Counted from the stretch's first letter, positions 18,161-25,770 are shown. The stretch: 64,000 nt of DNA from Nibrella saemangeumensis (GCF_039541915.1 NZ_BAABHD010000082.1:124001-188000); one strand, 5' to 3'. Program-made: numbers and translations. Notes: generated from the sequence alone by a model not told the origin.

Positions 18161-18931
18161 CTAACTGGGTCTGAGACCAATCACCGCCAGCATCCGGCCG
18201 GTTTGCCCTTTCTCGTGTCGGTGAGAGAAGTAATCTTTGTTGTCCAGTACGGTTGAAAAAGTAGAAACGGCGATATGGGCGGCCGGAATACCGAAATCGG
18301 TGAGTTGTTTGGTATTGGCTGATTTCAGGTTGATAAAGGCCTTACCGGAAAACGGGTCGATCCGTTTGTGGTTCGGGCCAAATTGTTCCGCCACGTCGGG
18401 GCCAACGTCAAAGGAAGTTTCGTCGATGCACGTTCCCACATACGCATAGCAATCGCCGGGGTGGGTGTCAAACTGTTCCTGCATGGCCTTCAGGGTGAGC
18501 GATACAATACCGCTTGCCGTTCCCCGCCAGCCGGCGTGTACAGCGGCCACGGCGCGGTGTCGCTGGTCGTAAATCAAGACGGGAACACAGTCGGCCGTGC
18601 TGACGGCCAGGTACAAATCCGGCTGATTCGTAATCAGGGCATCATAGCCATCATAGCGACCGGGTTCCGTGGTCAGCAGGACGTCTGCGCCGTGTATCTG
18701 ATGGGAGGAGGCCACCCGATCCGGCTCAATAGTTAGGGCCTCAAAGAATCGCCGGCGGTTTTCGGCTACGTTGGCCGGATCGTCGGAGGTGTTCATGCCA
18801 AGGTTCAGGGATGCATACGGCTGGGGACTGACTCCCCCGTGACGCGTGCTTTCGGCTACTACAAGTCCTTCGAGCGAGGAGAGGAGCGTAGGCTGACGAA
18901 ACAATTCTTTGGCCTTTTCTGATGGTTGCAT
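18161..18931 (-). CDS. pgeF: Peptidoglycan editing factor PgeF / laccase-domain protein
   Basis: 256 residues of the YfiH/DUF152 family. The signature segments are present: STRHGGVS near the start, SSHQIHG with metal-ligand His80, STADCVPVLI with Cys115, and AVHAGWRGTASG with His132, followed by VGTCIDETSFDVG. These three residues form the metal/nucleophile site of the family. In E. coli the homologue removes wrongly incorporated L-Ser peptides from cell-wall precursors; older annotations call it a polyphenol oxidase. It is cytoplasmic. The gene stands alone, convergent with the susCD operon, and its upstream region faces the first small exported paralogue gene. Confidence 0.93.
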   Translation of the reverse strand: MQPSEKAKELFRQPTLLSSLEGLVVAESTRHGGVSPQPYASLNLGMNTSDDPANVAENRRRFFEALTIEPDRVASSHQIHGADVLLTTEPGRYDGYDALITNQPDLYLAVSTADCVPVLIYDQRHRAVAAVHAGWRGTASGIVSLTLKAMQEQFDTHPGDCYAYVGTCIDETSFDVGPDVAEQFGPNHKRIDPFSGKAFINLKSANTKQLTDFGIPAAHIAVSTFSTVLDNKDYFSHRHEKGQTGRMLAVIGLRPS

Positions 18932-19007
18932 AATGTAATTGCAAGATAAGCCTCAAATGCCAAATAATAAATGTATTTTTTATAAGTTGCTGATATACAG
19001 GCTTGAA

Positions 19008-19023
19008 TGTCCGGTATCGGACA
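19008..19023. promoter_or_regulatory. Palindrome TGTCCG-N4-CGGACA, putative activator or repressor site
   Basis: A perfect 6-bp inverted repeat with a 4-bp spacer (TGTCCG GTAT CGGACA), centred about 120 bp upstream of the TATCTTTG box. It starts exactly 205 bp before the ATG of the small exported protein at 19213. The same palindrome occurs at exactly the same distance before the second paralogue. It probably binds a dimeric regulator; which one is unknown. Confidence 0.6.
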
Positions 19024-19134
19024 CTGAATTTTGCGTATGAGCGTCCGTTCAATCAATCGTCCCGGCTTTTTACCATTCATATAAAGCAGTTGCCGTTTAC
19101 GTAGTCTCTGCAGGCTGCTGCCGGTTTACTCCAC

Positions 19135-19142
19135 TATCTTTG
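19135..19142 (+). promoter_or_regulatory. Bacteroidota-type -7 promoter box (TATCTTTG)
   Basis: Matches the TAnnTTTG consensus and lies 78 bp before the ATG at 19213. The two paralogous genes have TACCTTTG 77 and 76 bp before their ATGs, which supports the assignment. The leader keeps a TCCACAC motif shortly before the start codon. Confidence 0.7.
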
Positions 19143-19212
19143 AACCATCAAACAGGCGCAGAATACCTGACACGCAAAAAGAAAGTAACAAACACACTGT
19201 CCACACAAAAAC

Positions 19213-19605
19213 ATGAAAACCTTCGTAAAAACATTCGCCCTGGCTTTATCTCTTAGCGCTTTATCGCTGACATCGTTCGCCACCGGCGGCAAAGATAACA
19301 CAGCGCCAACGGCCTATAAAGCCGCCGTATTTGCCTCTGCATCGGCCACTACCCTGAACGTAATGATTGAGAAAGAAATGGGTGGCCGCGTAGAGATCCG
19401 CCTGAAAGACGCCAGCGGTCGCGTGCTGCATACCAACCATCTGCAAAAGAAAGACGGTAAGTTCTGGAGCAAATTGAACATGAGCAATCTGGCCGACGGT
19501 ACCTACCGGGTAGAGGTAACCAACGGCGTTGAAACAACCGTAAAAGACATCACGCTGTCGACGCAGTCTCCTGCCACCGTAAGCCGCAATATTGAAATGA
19601 ACTAA
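19213..19605 (+). CDS. Small exported protein, paralogue 1 of 3
   Basis: 130 residues with a Sec signal peptide (LALSLSALSLTSFA) and a mature domain of about 105 residues. The core pattern is GRVEIRLKDASGRVLHT, QKKDGKFWSKLNMSNL, ADGTYRVEVTNG, then DITLST. This resembles the small beta-sandwich of C-terminal type IX sorting domains (strand, G-turn, DLS-like turn, GxY strand), but here it forms the whole protein rather than a tail. The family is not one I can name. Two close copies lie at 20066 and 22893. Each copy has its own TAnnTTTG promoter and strong terminator, so they are separate transcription units. Function unknown; an abundant periplasmic or surface protein is a guess. Confidence 0.85.
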   Translation: MKTFVKTFALALSLSALSLTSFATGGKDNTAPTAYKAAVFASASATTLNVMIEKEMGGRVEIRLKDASGRVLHTNHLQKKDGKFWSKLNMSNLADGTYRVEVTNGVETTVKDITLSTQSPATVSRNIEMN

Positions 19606-19682
19606 CTGAGGGTGGTCAGGTCGGCACCGGTGCTGGAGCCGGCCTGATTAAGTTCTTCCAGTTCACCTTCCTCTTATCTGTC

Positions 19683-19721
19683 CGTCAGCCGCTATCCCCT
19701 CCGATAGCGGCTGACGTTTTT
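19683..19721 (+). terminator. Rho-independent terminator of paralogue 1
   Basis: A 14-bp perfect stem (CGTCAGCCGCTATC with GATAGCGGCTGACG) and a 6-nt loop are followed by TTTTT. Confidence 0.92.
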
Positions 19722-19859
19722 ATGCCAGGATGGGATGAAGCTGTACCGGCAGCCTGCTATGTGTAATGCCACTCCTTTTGCCAGCCCACCAAAAACACCA
19801 GGCAATCCAAACGAATCAATCGTTAAATTAGTGTGTAACTGATTGATAACCAGATGAAA

Positions 19860-19877
19860 GTGTCCGGAAACGGACAC
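19860..19877. promoter_or_regulatory. Palindrome GTGTCCG-N4-CGGACAC, second copy
   Basis: A perfect 7-bp inverted repeat with spacer GAAA. The shared 16-bp core starts at 19861, again exactly 205 bp before the ATG of the downstream gene (20066). The flanks AATCAATCGTCC and TTTTTACCATTCAT that follow it are also shared with the first copy. Confidence 0.62.
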
Positions 19878-19988
19878 CGATTACTCCCCGTTTTCGGACC
19901 ATTTAATCAATCGTCCATCCTTTTTACCATTCATCTTGATAAAACAACCGCTGGAGTAGTATGCAATGCAAGGTAGCGGTTTTCAGGC

Positions 19989-19996
19989 TACCTTTG
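19989..19996 (+). promoter_or_regulatory. -7 promoter box (TACCTTTG) of paralogue 2
   Basis: Fits TAnnTTTG, 77 bp before the ATG at 20066. The upstream block TATGCAATGCAAGGTA (19960-19975) is nearly identical to the block before paralogue 3 and sits where the -33 element should be. Confidence 0.7.
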
Positions 19997-20065
19997 ATTC
20001 ATCAATCAGACAACGATTGAACACACCAACAAGAACAGTTTAACAATCTATCCACACACAAGACA

Positions 20066-20458
20066 ATGAAAACGTTAATCACCACAATCGCCCTGGCGCT
20101 GACTTTAAGCGCAACATCACTGACCGCTTCGGCTGATAGCCACCGACTGACTGGCCCCAAGGCCCCGACCTCTTACCGGGTGGCGGTGTTTCCGTCATCT
20201 TCAGCGGCTAAGCTGAACGTTATCGTCGAAAAAGCGGCCGGCCGTGTTGAAGTTCGCCTGAAAGATGCGAAAGGCCACGTGCTGCATACGAGCTACCTGC
20301 AAAAGAAAGATGGTAAGTTCTGGAGCCGGTTCGATATGAGCGAACTTCAAGACGGTACCTACACGGTAGAAATAGACAACGGAGCCGAGACAACTGCAAA
20401 AGAAGTAACCTTGTCAACAAAAGCGACCACGTTTAGCCGGGTAGCCATTATTGACTAA
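20066..20458 (+). CDS. Small exported protein, paralogue 2 of 3
   Basis: 130 residues, the same length as paralogue 1 and clearly homologous throughout: signal peptide (LALTLSATSLTASA), GRVEVRLKDAKGHVLHT, LQKKDGKFWSRFDMSEL, DGTYTVEIDNGAET, then EVTLST. Most differences are conservative, so this is a duplication under purifying constraint rather than a decaying copy. The duplication includes roughly 200 bp of upstream DNA with the palindrome, the TTTTTACCATTCAT box and the TACCTTTG promoter. A very strong terminator follows. The mature protein has no cysteine and no obvious catalytic residues, so a structural or binding role is more likely than an enzymatic one. Confidence 0.85.
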   Translation: MKTLITTIALALTLSATSLTASADSHRLTGPKAPTSYRVAVFPSSSAAKLNVIVEKAAGRVEVRLKDAKGHVLHTSYLQKKDGKFWSRFDMSELQDGTYTVEIDNGAETTAKEVTLSTKATTFSRVAIID

Positions 20459-20482
20459 CGAAATATTCACACCAGTGACGCC

Positions 20483-20521
20483 CGCCGACGCCCAGCCTTT
20501 TGGCTGGGCGTCGGCGTTTTT
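20483..20521 (+). terminator. Rho-independent terminator of paralogue 2
   Basis: A 15-bp perfect GC-rich stem (CGCCGACGCCCAGCC with its complement) and a TTTT loop are followed by TTTTT. It lies just before the convergent tryptophan dioxygenase gene. Confidence 0.93.
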
Positions 20522-20527
20522 GGCGTA

Positions 20528-21493
20528 TCAGGACGGCTGGCTGCCAAACCGGAAGCTACCCCAGTGCTGTTTCTCCGCTTCGGACCAGATATCCGGAAAA
20601 AAGATCCGGTTTTGCTGAACGGGAGGCAGATATGTCTGCCAGTTGGTACCACCGGTTGCCTTGATGTCTTCCGGCTCCTTGTGCAGGTACTTCACCGCCG
20701 AGCGCAGATGCGATAATTTCCACTGAACATTCACCCGCCGGTCGAAGTCGCGGAGTTCGGTAATCAGTTCCTCCGTGGCGGTACCCGTGGCCTGCAGCCG
20801 CCGGAAACAGCGCCACAGGTTTCGCTCCTTACACTCAACCGCCATTTTGACCAACTGTGGCCCATAGCGCTTCTCAAACTGCCGGAGGGTAAGGGTTTTC
20901 TGGTGGGTAGCCAGCTCGGTGGCACCCTGCTTCCAGTACAGGTATTCATACAGAGCTTCTACGGGGGCATCGCTGGCCATCCCTTCCGGCGCTACCACCA
21001 GGTTCCGGAAATCGGTAGACGCTATTTCAATTTGCCGGAATTGTACCGACTGAAAGCCACTCGACGGCAGCAGCGCCATCCGGAATTTCAGGAACTGGTT
21101 CCGGTCCAGGCCCTCCACCATAACGTCGAAGGAGTGCTGAAGAATGGCGAAGTAGCGGTTGATGCGCTGCATCCGCTCCGTGAAAAAGGCAGCGGTGAGC
21201 GCTTCGTGCCCGGCAATCTGGTAGATCTCGTGAAGTACGAGTTTAAAGTAAAGCTCTACCGTCTGGTGGTAGGTAATAAAGATCAGTTCATCCGGATAGG
21301 CCGTTCGCGGATTCTGGAGCGACAGCAGCGTTTCCAGGTGAATATAGTCCCAGTAGGTCAGGTAATCGGCCTGCAGCAGCCCTTCTAGATACGACGCCAT
21401 ATCCTGGCCCATAGCGGCATATTTCTGTTCGAGCTGCCGGAGTTTATCGGCCAGTTCGGACCGGAACGTATCGGAGGTGGTGTCATGAATCAT
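20528..21493 (-). CDS. kynA: Tryptophan 2,3-dioxygenase
   Basis: 321 residues. TDO family hallmarks are visible: YWDYIHLETLLSLQ with the active-site His52, FITYHQTVELYFKL, FRMALLPSSGFQSVQFRQIE, and the C-terminal heme segment KLSHLRSAVKYL with the likely axial ligand His262, then KATGGTNWQTYLPP. The enzyme is a cytoplasmic haem protein that opens the indole ring of tryptophan to N-formylkynurenine, the first step of tryptophan breakdown. No other kynurenine-pathway gene is next to it in this window. The C-terminal TGGTNW differs from the commoner GTGGS form but is a recognisable family variant. It is transcribed alone, convergent with paralogue 2. Confidence 0.93.
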   Translation of the reverse strand: MIHDTTSDTFRSELADKLRQLEQKYAAMGQDMASYLEGLLQADYLTYWDYIHLETLLSLQNPRTAYPDELIFITYHQTVELYFKLVLHEIYQIAGHEALTAAFFTERMQRINRYFAILQHSFDVMVEGLDRNQFLKFRMALLPSSGFQSVQFRQIEIASTDFRNLVVAPEGMASDAPVEALYEYLYWKQGATELATHQKTLTLRQFEKRYGPQLVKMAVECKERNLWRCFRRLQATGTATEELITELRDFDRRVNVQWKLSHLRSAVKYLHKEPEDIKATGGTNWQTYLPPVQQNRIFFPDIWSEAEKQHWGSFRFGSQPS

Positions 21494-21565
21494 AGCGTCA
21501 AGTTATTATTTTTCCGGTAAGCCAGCCCGGTTTTGGCCGGAAATTGAGGCTGCACCGCTTATAAC

Positions 21566-21598
21566 GCAGAAGAGCCGGCTACCAGCCGGCTCTTCTGC
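21566..21598 (-). terminator. Strong stem-loop, possible terminator of the GlsB-like gene
   Basis: A 15-bp perfect stem (GCAGAAGAGCCGGCT with its complement) has only a 3-nt loop. It lies 26 bp after the stop of the minus-strand GlsB-like gene. No T run follows, so it may act as an mRNA 3'-end stabiliser or a T-less terminator. Confidence 0.55.
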
Positions 21599-21623
21599 CA
21601 AGATGTATGAAATTGACTTCCGA

Positions 21624-21881
21624 TTAGACGGTGCGTCTTGATCCCTTAATCAATGCGGCAATACCCAGCACGATACAGGCACCGACGAAAGCAGTCAGGA
21701 TACGGTCCAGAATACCACCGGCACCGGTGTCAAAGGCATTACCAAAGATCCAGCCACCGATAAAGGCACCAATAATACCCAGGATGATCTCCATGAAAAG
21801 AGACAGCGAGAAGCGCTTAAACACAAGGTCGGCCAGCCAACCGGCAATGGCACCTACCAGAATGGTTACTAAGATTTCCAT
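21624..21881 (-). CDS. GlsB/YeaQ/YmgE-family stress-response membrane protein
   Basis: 85 residues from the ATG at 21881, which matches the usual family length and start (MEILVTILVGAIAGWLAD). An ATG at 21914 with an AGGGG before it would add eleven residues and cannot be excluded. The glycine-rich transmembrane pattern is typical: GAIAGWLADLV, then IILGIIGAFIGGWIFG, then a third helix ending in KGSRR. These small inner-membrane proteins belong to the transglycosylase-associated protein family and are commonly induced by stress; their molecular role is not settled. The gene stands alone between the dioxygenase and a divergent secreted protein gene. Confidence 0.88.
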   Translation of the reverse strand: MEILVTILVGAIAGWLADLVFKRFSLSLFMEIILGIIGAFIGGWIFGNAFDTGAGGILDRILTAFVGACIVLGIAALIKGSRRTV

Positions 21882-22097
21882 AACGTTTTTCAAAAGTTGA
21901 GTAATTGCATACATAACAACCCCTATACGATTTTGTTTGACAGGCGCTGATCGGGAGCACCTGTCCTGCATGGCAAAAAACCGTTCCGACAGAAAACTCA
22001 GAAGTTTTACCGTTTACGAACAGCTTGGGCTGGGGCGGTAAAAGATCCGCCATTTTTGGGCAAAAACACACCAAAACACATAAACCTTCTGTTCGTC

Positions 22098-22628
22098 ATG
22101 ATTAAGTCTATCCTATCTTTCCTGTTGATTGCCACGCTGAGCGTGTCGGCTATGGCGCAGGCGTCATTTGATCTTGAAGAAACAAAGCCGGTGGCACTGA
22201 ACGGTATCGAATACGGCTTTGCCATCCGGAACGAAAGTAAAAAAGATGTTGGCAGTAAGGGTTCCTTTGGCCGCTTTGAGGTAACCGTATATGCCACCAA
22301 CAAAAGCGGCTGCACCAAACTGCTGCTGCCCAAACAGACCTTATTTGGGCAGCAGGACCAGGATCTGCTGGCCCAGTTTGATTGCATCAATGCGACCGGT
22401 ATGCGCCTGACCTCGAAAAGCGGGAATGTTCGTGCCCCGGAATTCTTTGTGCCGTATTCGACGACCACCAAAAATGCCGAGGGGAAAACGGTGACCAATA
22501 CCATTCAGGTAAAAGCCGGCCATATTCTGCACAATGGGGAAACCGTTTCCAGCAATTTTATTGTCATTGTCCCGGAAAGCGAACTGCCCCGCATGAAAGT
22601 CCGGATTCGGGAGTTCCTCGACCAATAG
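22098..22628 (+). CDS. Hypothetical exported protein
   Basis: 176 residues from the ATG at 22098, chosen because a clean signal peptide follows (KSILSFLLIATLSVSAMAQ); the ATG fourteen codons upstream would put polar residues before it. The mature part is a beta-rich domain with two cysteines (KSGCTKLLLP and FDCINATG) that may form a disulphide. It ends in a strand rich in basic residues (RMKVRIREFLDQ). I do not recognise the family. It is a single-gene unit: a divergent GlsB-like gene precedes it and a terminator follows at 22666. Confidence 0.7.
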   Translation: MIKSILSFLLIATLSVSAMAQASFDLEETKPVALNGIEYGFAIRNESKKDVGSKGSFGRFEVTVYATNKSGCTKLLLPKQTLFGQQDQDLLAQFDCINATGMRLTSKSGNVRAPEFFVPYSTTTKNAEGKTVTNTIQVKAGHILHNGETVSSNFIVIVPESELPRMKVRIREFLDQ

Positions 22629-22665
22629 GTACGTTGCATTGAACCAATGCCGGTTTCTTATATGG

Positions 22666-22716
22666 GCCGGTCCTCCCGAAAGCTATAAAAGCGGCTGTTA
22701 GGAGGACTGGCTTTTG
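22666..22716 (+). terminator. Terminator hairpin after the exported protein gene
   Basis: GCCGGTCCTCC pairs with GGAGGACTGGC (11 bp, one G-T pair) around a 24-nt loop and is followed by TTTTGTGTTT. Confidence 0.65.
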
Positions 22717-22787
22717 TGTTTGTTCCCTGGCCAATAGCGATCTACCCTCGGTTTACCGTTCATCCCTGAATAAAACCGCTAAAGTAC

Positions 22788-22824
22788 TATGCATTGCAAG
22801 GTACTATAATCTGATATACCTTTG
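22788..22824 (+). promoter_or_regulatory. Promoter of paralogue 3 (-33 region block plus TACCTTTG)
   Basis: TATGCATTGCAAGGTA (22788-22803) matches the block before paralogue 2 at 15 of 16 positions. TACCTTTG (22817-22824) is the -7 box, 76 bp before the ATG. GTTTACCGTTCAT at 22751 echoes the TTTACCATTCAT box of the other two copies, but the TGTCCG palindrome is missing here. Confidence 0.7.
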
Positions 22825-22892
22825 AATCAACAATCAGGCACAACAACCTGTCCACACCAAAAAAACAGAACCATTAAAATACTATCCACACC

Positions 22893-23297
22893 ATGAAAAT
22901 TTTCATCGCTTCCGCTCTTTTCGCACTTGTCAGTGTATCATCAACCGTAACGGCCATAGCCGCCGATGACCATTCAAAACCGGCTAAGCCCAAAGCAACG
23001 GCGGCTTATCAGTCATCAATGTACGTGGTAGCCAACACCACAAAAATGGCCATAGCCGTTGACAAAGAAGCCGGTGCCGCTATTTACATTAAGATCATGG
23101 ATGAAAAAGGCAATGTGTTGACTTCGCAGCAACTGGATAAAAAGGATACCAACTTCCGGGGGCGTTTCGACATGAGCGAGTTGAAAGACGGTAAATACCA
23201 GGTGGTTATTACCAACGGAACAGATGAGACAAAAAAAGAGATTACCCTGTCGACAAAGCCGGTGTTGGCCCCTGGCCGGGTAGTTGACCTTCAGTAA
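22893..23297 (+). CDS. Small exported protein, paralogue 3 of 3
   Basis: 134 residues, the most diverged of the three copies. It has a signal peptide (FALVSVSSTVTAIAA), a short lysine/proline linker (HSKPAKPKATAAY), then the same beta-sandwich pattern: AAIYIKIMDEKGNVLTS, LDKKDTNFRGRFDMSEL, KDGKYQVVITNGTDE, and ITLSTKP. The order and spacing of strands match paralogues 1 and 2, but it is separated from them by the dioxygenase, the GlsB-like gene and an unrelated secreted protein. The promoter is shared with paralogue 2 but the upstream palindrome is not, so its control probably differs. Function unknown. Confidence 0.84.
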   Translation: MKIFIASALFALVSVSSTVTAIAADDHSKPAKPKATAAYQSSMYVVANTTKMAIAVDKEAGAAIYIKIMDEKGNVLTSQQLDKKDTNFRGRFDMSELKDGKYQVVITNGTDETKKEITLSTKPVLAPGRVVDLQ

Positions 23298-23326
23298 TTC
23301 CGCAAATCCACACCAGATTCAACATG

Positions 23327-23361
23327 ACAAGCCGACGGACCCCCGTCGGCTTGTTGTTTTT
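23327..23361 (+). terminator. Rho-independent terminator of paralogue 3
   Basis: A 12-bp perfect stem (ACAAGCCGACGG with CCGTCGGCTTGT) and a 4-nt loop are followed by TGTTTTTG. Confidence 0.9.
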
Positions 23362-23433
23362 GTGTCAAAGCAGTCGTAAGACATACCAGAAATGCCGGCC
23401 TGCTTCGTTACTATAACAGAATCAAACCCTGTT

Positions 23434-23715
23434 ATGAACGTACTACCGGTTGTTCTCTTTGTTGTGTTGCTGGCCTGGATCGGAGCTGCCTGCACCCGAA
23501 CGGTTATTGTAGATCGCTATCCACCCCGGTATGATACTGGCCGCCATCCCGGCTGGCATAAAAAGCCCGGCCATCCGCACGCCCGCAGGCATATGCCGCC
23601 GGGTCAGGCCAAAAAGCGGGGCTACTATGGCGGACTGCCACCGGGACAAGCTAAAAAGCGGGGTTACTACGGAGGGTTACCACCGGGCCAGGCTAAAAAG
23701 CGAGGCTGGTATTAG
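23434..23715 (+). CDS. Small lipoprotein with PPGQAKK repeats (quinol-oxidase-subunit-4-like)
   Basis: 93 residues from the ATG at 23434; an in-frame ATG 42 bp upstream would put polar residues before the signal. A hydrophobic N-terminus ends in a lipobox-like WIGAACTR (Cys20). The mature part is short, basic and rich in Pro, Gly, His and Tyr, and ends in three copies of a 14-residue unit (PPGQAKKRGYYGG, the last one shortened to end in WY). Similar PPGQAKK proteins in Bacteroidota are often labelled quinol oxidase subunit 4, without experimental support I know of. The strong positive charge suggests contact with lipopolysaccharide, nucleic acid or acidic glycans. It converges on the membrane glycosyltransferase-like gene. 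Confidence 0.7.
   Translation: MNVLPVVLFVVLLAWIGAACTRTVIVDRYPPRYDTGRHPGWHKKPGHPHARRHMPPGQAKKRGYYGGLPPGQAKKRGYYGGLPPGQAKKRGWY
23593..23712 (+). repeat. 42-bp coding tandem repeat (2.9 copies)
   Basis: Units at 23593, 23635 and 23677 encode the PPGQAKKRGYYGG motif. Synonymous differences between the units show it is not a very recent slippage product, but copy number could still vary between strains. Confidence 0.85.
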
Positions 23716-23735
23716 CAATTTTATACAATTGGTAA

Positions 23736-25460
23736 TTAATCCTGGATCGTGAATGCGGCATCGGAGCGGTGCTGATCGCCCGGTGCATTCGTGCGCACTG
23801 CTTTATACGCCTGTTGTTTCGGCGTTTTCCGGTGGAAAACGGTAAACGTCTGGTCAAACAGGAAAAGTCCTTTACCGGGTAGCGATGGCTGCGCCCTGAC
23901 CTGGTCGGCTACCGAAAAGACCTTATGAATCGCGTAGTCGGAATCGAGCACGGAGCTTTCCTTCTTAATATTACCAATCTCCAGATTGCGCAGCACCAAC
24001 CAGTCTGGATGAAGCCGGTTAATTATGCGGGCAAGGCTGTTGTGGTGGGGGATGAGGCTTTTCCGGACGTCGATTACCTCCCGGGAAGACAAGCCAGGGT
24101 AATCATACATCTTTAAGCCCGAATAAAAGCCGATATAGCCCAGGCACTCCAGAAAAACCGTTTCCTGCAGTTGGGCATTGGCTTTTAGCCACTGGCCAAC
24201 CTGTTTTCGGTTGGCTTCAATCAACTGCTGCTGAAGCCTGCCATTATAAGCCCCAAACGCGAAAATACTTGCCTGCGTAACCAGGATAACTCCGGCGGCT
24301 GCATACCCGACATACTGGAGTACTCTGGACTTACCTAAGCTAATTAGCTGGTCGTAAGCAGCGGCCAGAGAAACAATGCTGAGAAGCGTCACCGGGGGAA
24401 TATACCAGGGATAAGGAATCTGCACCAGGGTTCCCAGATACGATGCACCCATGAAGGCACCCAGCGACGTTATACGTCCGATGGTTCTGCCGCCCGGCAC
24501 CAGCCAGTAGAATACACTTATTAAAGAAAGAACCTTGCTGAAGACTATAAAATAAACAGGCCAGCCCCCCCAAAAGGAATACGCCGGCGAAAAGATCAAG
24601 CCCAGAAAATTGTATTCAAGCGGATCGGTGAATGCCCGAATTGGAAAGGCAAGAAATCTTTTTAGGAGGTGAAGCGGAGACACACTGGCTCCTAATCCTT
24701 TCGCCAGAATGGTGTTGGGAATGAAACTCCCATAATAAACAGAGGCAAACACCAGCCAGGGCAGGTAAAGCAGACCACCCGCTACCACGGTCATTACCGC
24801 TTTCCGGATTCGGTTTAAATAGGTTTGCGGAGCGGTTTTGTTGCCGAAAAGCACGTACCCTGCCAGGATACCACCGGCAATAATAAAGGCGTCCGGGCGG
24901 GTCCACATCAACCCTGCCAGGGCTAAGGCGCTAAGCTTCCATTTAACGTGTTCTTCTGACCAGACCGCATACACAAACAGGACCGTGAAGAAGAGCATGA
25001 ACGCCGTCTCCATCCCGTTTATGGCATTATCAATACTTTTGATGTCGAGAAAAAACAGGCCTACCACCAGCAGCACGCTGCTCCATGAACGGAAAGAGGC
25101 TTTGGCTATCCGGTACAACAGGATACCGGCACCGCCCATAAAGAAGGCACCTATGATTCGGAAAGACCAGATAACGGCTTCATCAGAATGGCTGCCCCAT
25201 AACCAGCTGAGCAGTGCCGGAATCAGCACGCCCAGCGGTGAGGTGAAGGTGTGCAGGCGCTCACCAGGCTGATAGACCAGGCCGTTGCCCATTGCCAGGT
25301 TTTTGCTGGAGCGAAAAGTGATGAACCAATCTTCCCAGATGCGTTGGGTGTATAGGGCGTAAAGCAGACAAACAGCCAGACCTAAACCAAAAATAATCAG
25401 TTGGTTAGTGGTCAGGCGTGATAAAGGTGTATTGCGAAGAGGTAACTTCGGTTGAACCAT
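23736..25460 (-). CDS. GT-C-type multi-pass membrane protein (AftB/mannosyltransferase-like)
   Basis: 574 residues from the ATG at 25460; the TTG five codons earlier is less likely. About ten to eleven membrane helices are followed by a soluble C-terminal domain of roughly 150 residues. The first periplasmic loop carries the acidic motif RIWEDWFITFRSSKNLAMG, with GLVYQPGERLHTFTSPLGVL after it. That arrangement is typical of GT-C glycosyltransferases such as the mycobacterial arabinosyltransferase AftB and related hypothetical proteins. The Glu-Asp pair would bind the polyprenyl-phosphate donor. Such enzymes transfer sugars on the outer face of the inner membrane. No other cell-envelope glycosylation gene is adjacent, so the acceptor is unknown. 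The family call is inference from motif layout. Confidence 0.7.
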   Translation of the reverse strand: MVQPKLPLRNTPLSRLTTNQLIIFGLGLAVCLLYALYTQRIWEDWFITFRSSKNLAMGNGLVYQPGERLHTFTSPLGVLIPALLSWLWGSHSDEAVIWSFRIIGAFFMGGAGILLYRIAKASFRSWSSVLLVVGLFFLDIKSIDNAINGMETAFMLFFTVLFVYAVWSEEHVKWKLSALALAGLMWTRPDAFIIAGGILAGYVLFGNKTAPQTYLNRIRKAVMTVVAGGLLYLPWLVFASVYYGSFIPNTILAKGLGASVSPLHLLKRFLAFPIRAFTDPLEYNFLGLIFSPAYSFWGGWPVYFIVFSKVLSLISVFYWLVPGGRTIGRITSLGAFMGASYLGTLVQIPYPWYIPPVTLLSIVSLAAAYDQLISLGKSRVLQYVGYAAAGVILVTQASIFAFGAYNGRLQQQLIEANRKQVGQWLKANAQLQETVFLECLGYIGFYSGLKMYDYPGLSSREVIDVRKSLIPHHNSLARIINRLHPDWLVLRNLEIGNIKKESSVLDSDYAIHKVFSVADQVRAQPSLPGKGLFLFDQTFTVFHRKTPKQQAYKAVRTNAPGDQHRSDAAFTIQD

Positions 25461-25770
25461 GTCTGTGTTTGCCAATGTTAAAATATTTTGTTGGATTCAG
25501 TGTATAATCCGAAAGTTAGTAATTCGCGCCAATTACCTAAGCAGTCGCTTAATAAAACTATCGAATAGCAGTAGTATAGGCCTTATTCCCAGTCCGAAAA
25601 AAGCATTGGCTGCCCCTGGTCCCAATTTATCCCGTACCCGTCCGGTTGGAAACGCGGACAAAGGGCGGGGGTATTTATTTCCTATAAGAATTTTAAGAAA
25701 ATATTTCAAAAAAGAAGGGTAGATTATGATTGCTAAATGAATCATGTAGGAAAGTTATATACCCACCCCT
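25461..25770. other. Intergenic region, no gene recognised
   Basis: 310 bp between the divergent membrane glycosyltransferase-like gene and the ECF sigma gene. It must contain both promoters. The last 100 bp are A/T-rich, but I find no exact TAnnTTTG box, no terminator and no strong palindrome. Confidence 0.5.

Noticed and set aside
23593..23712. Regular repeat resembling a mini CRISPR array
   Set aside because: The units are directly adjacent with no spacers and are in frame within a lipoprotein gene.
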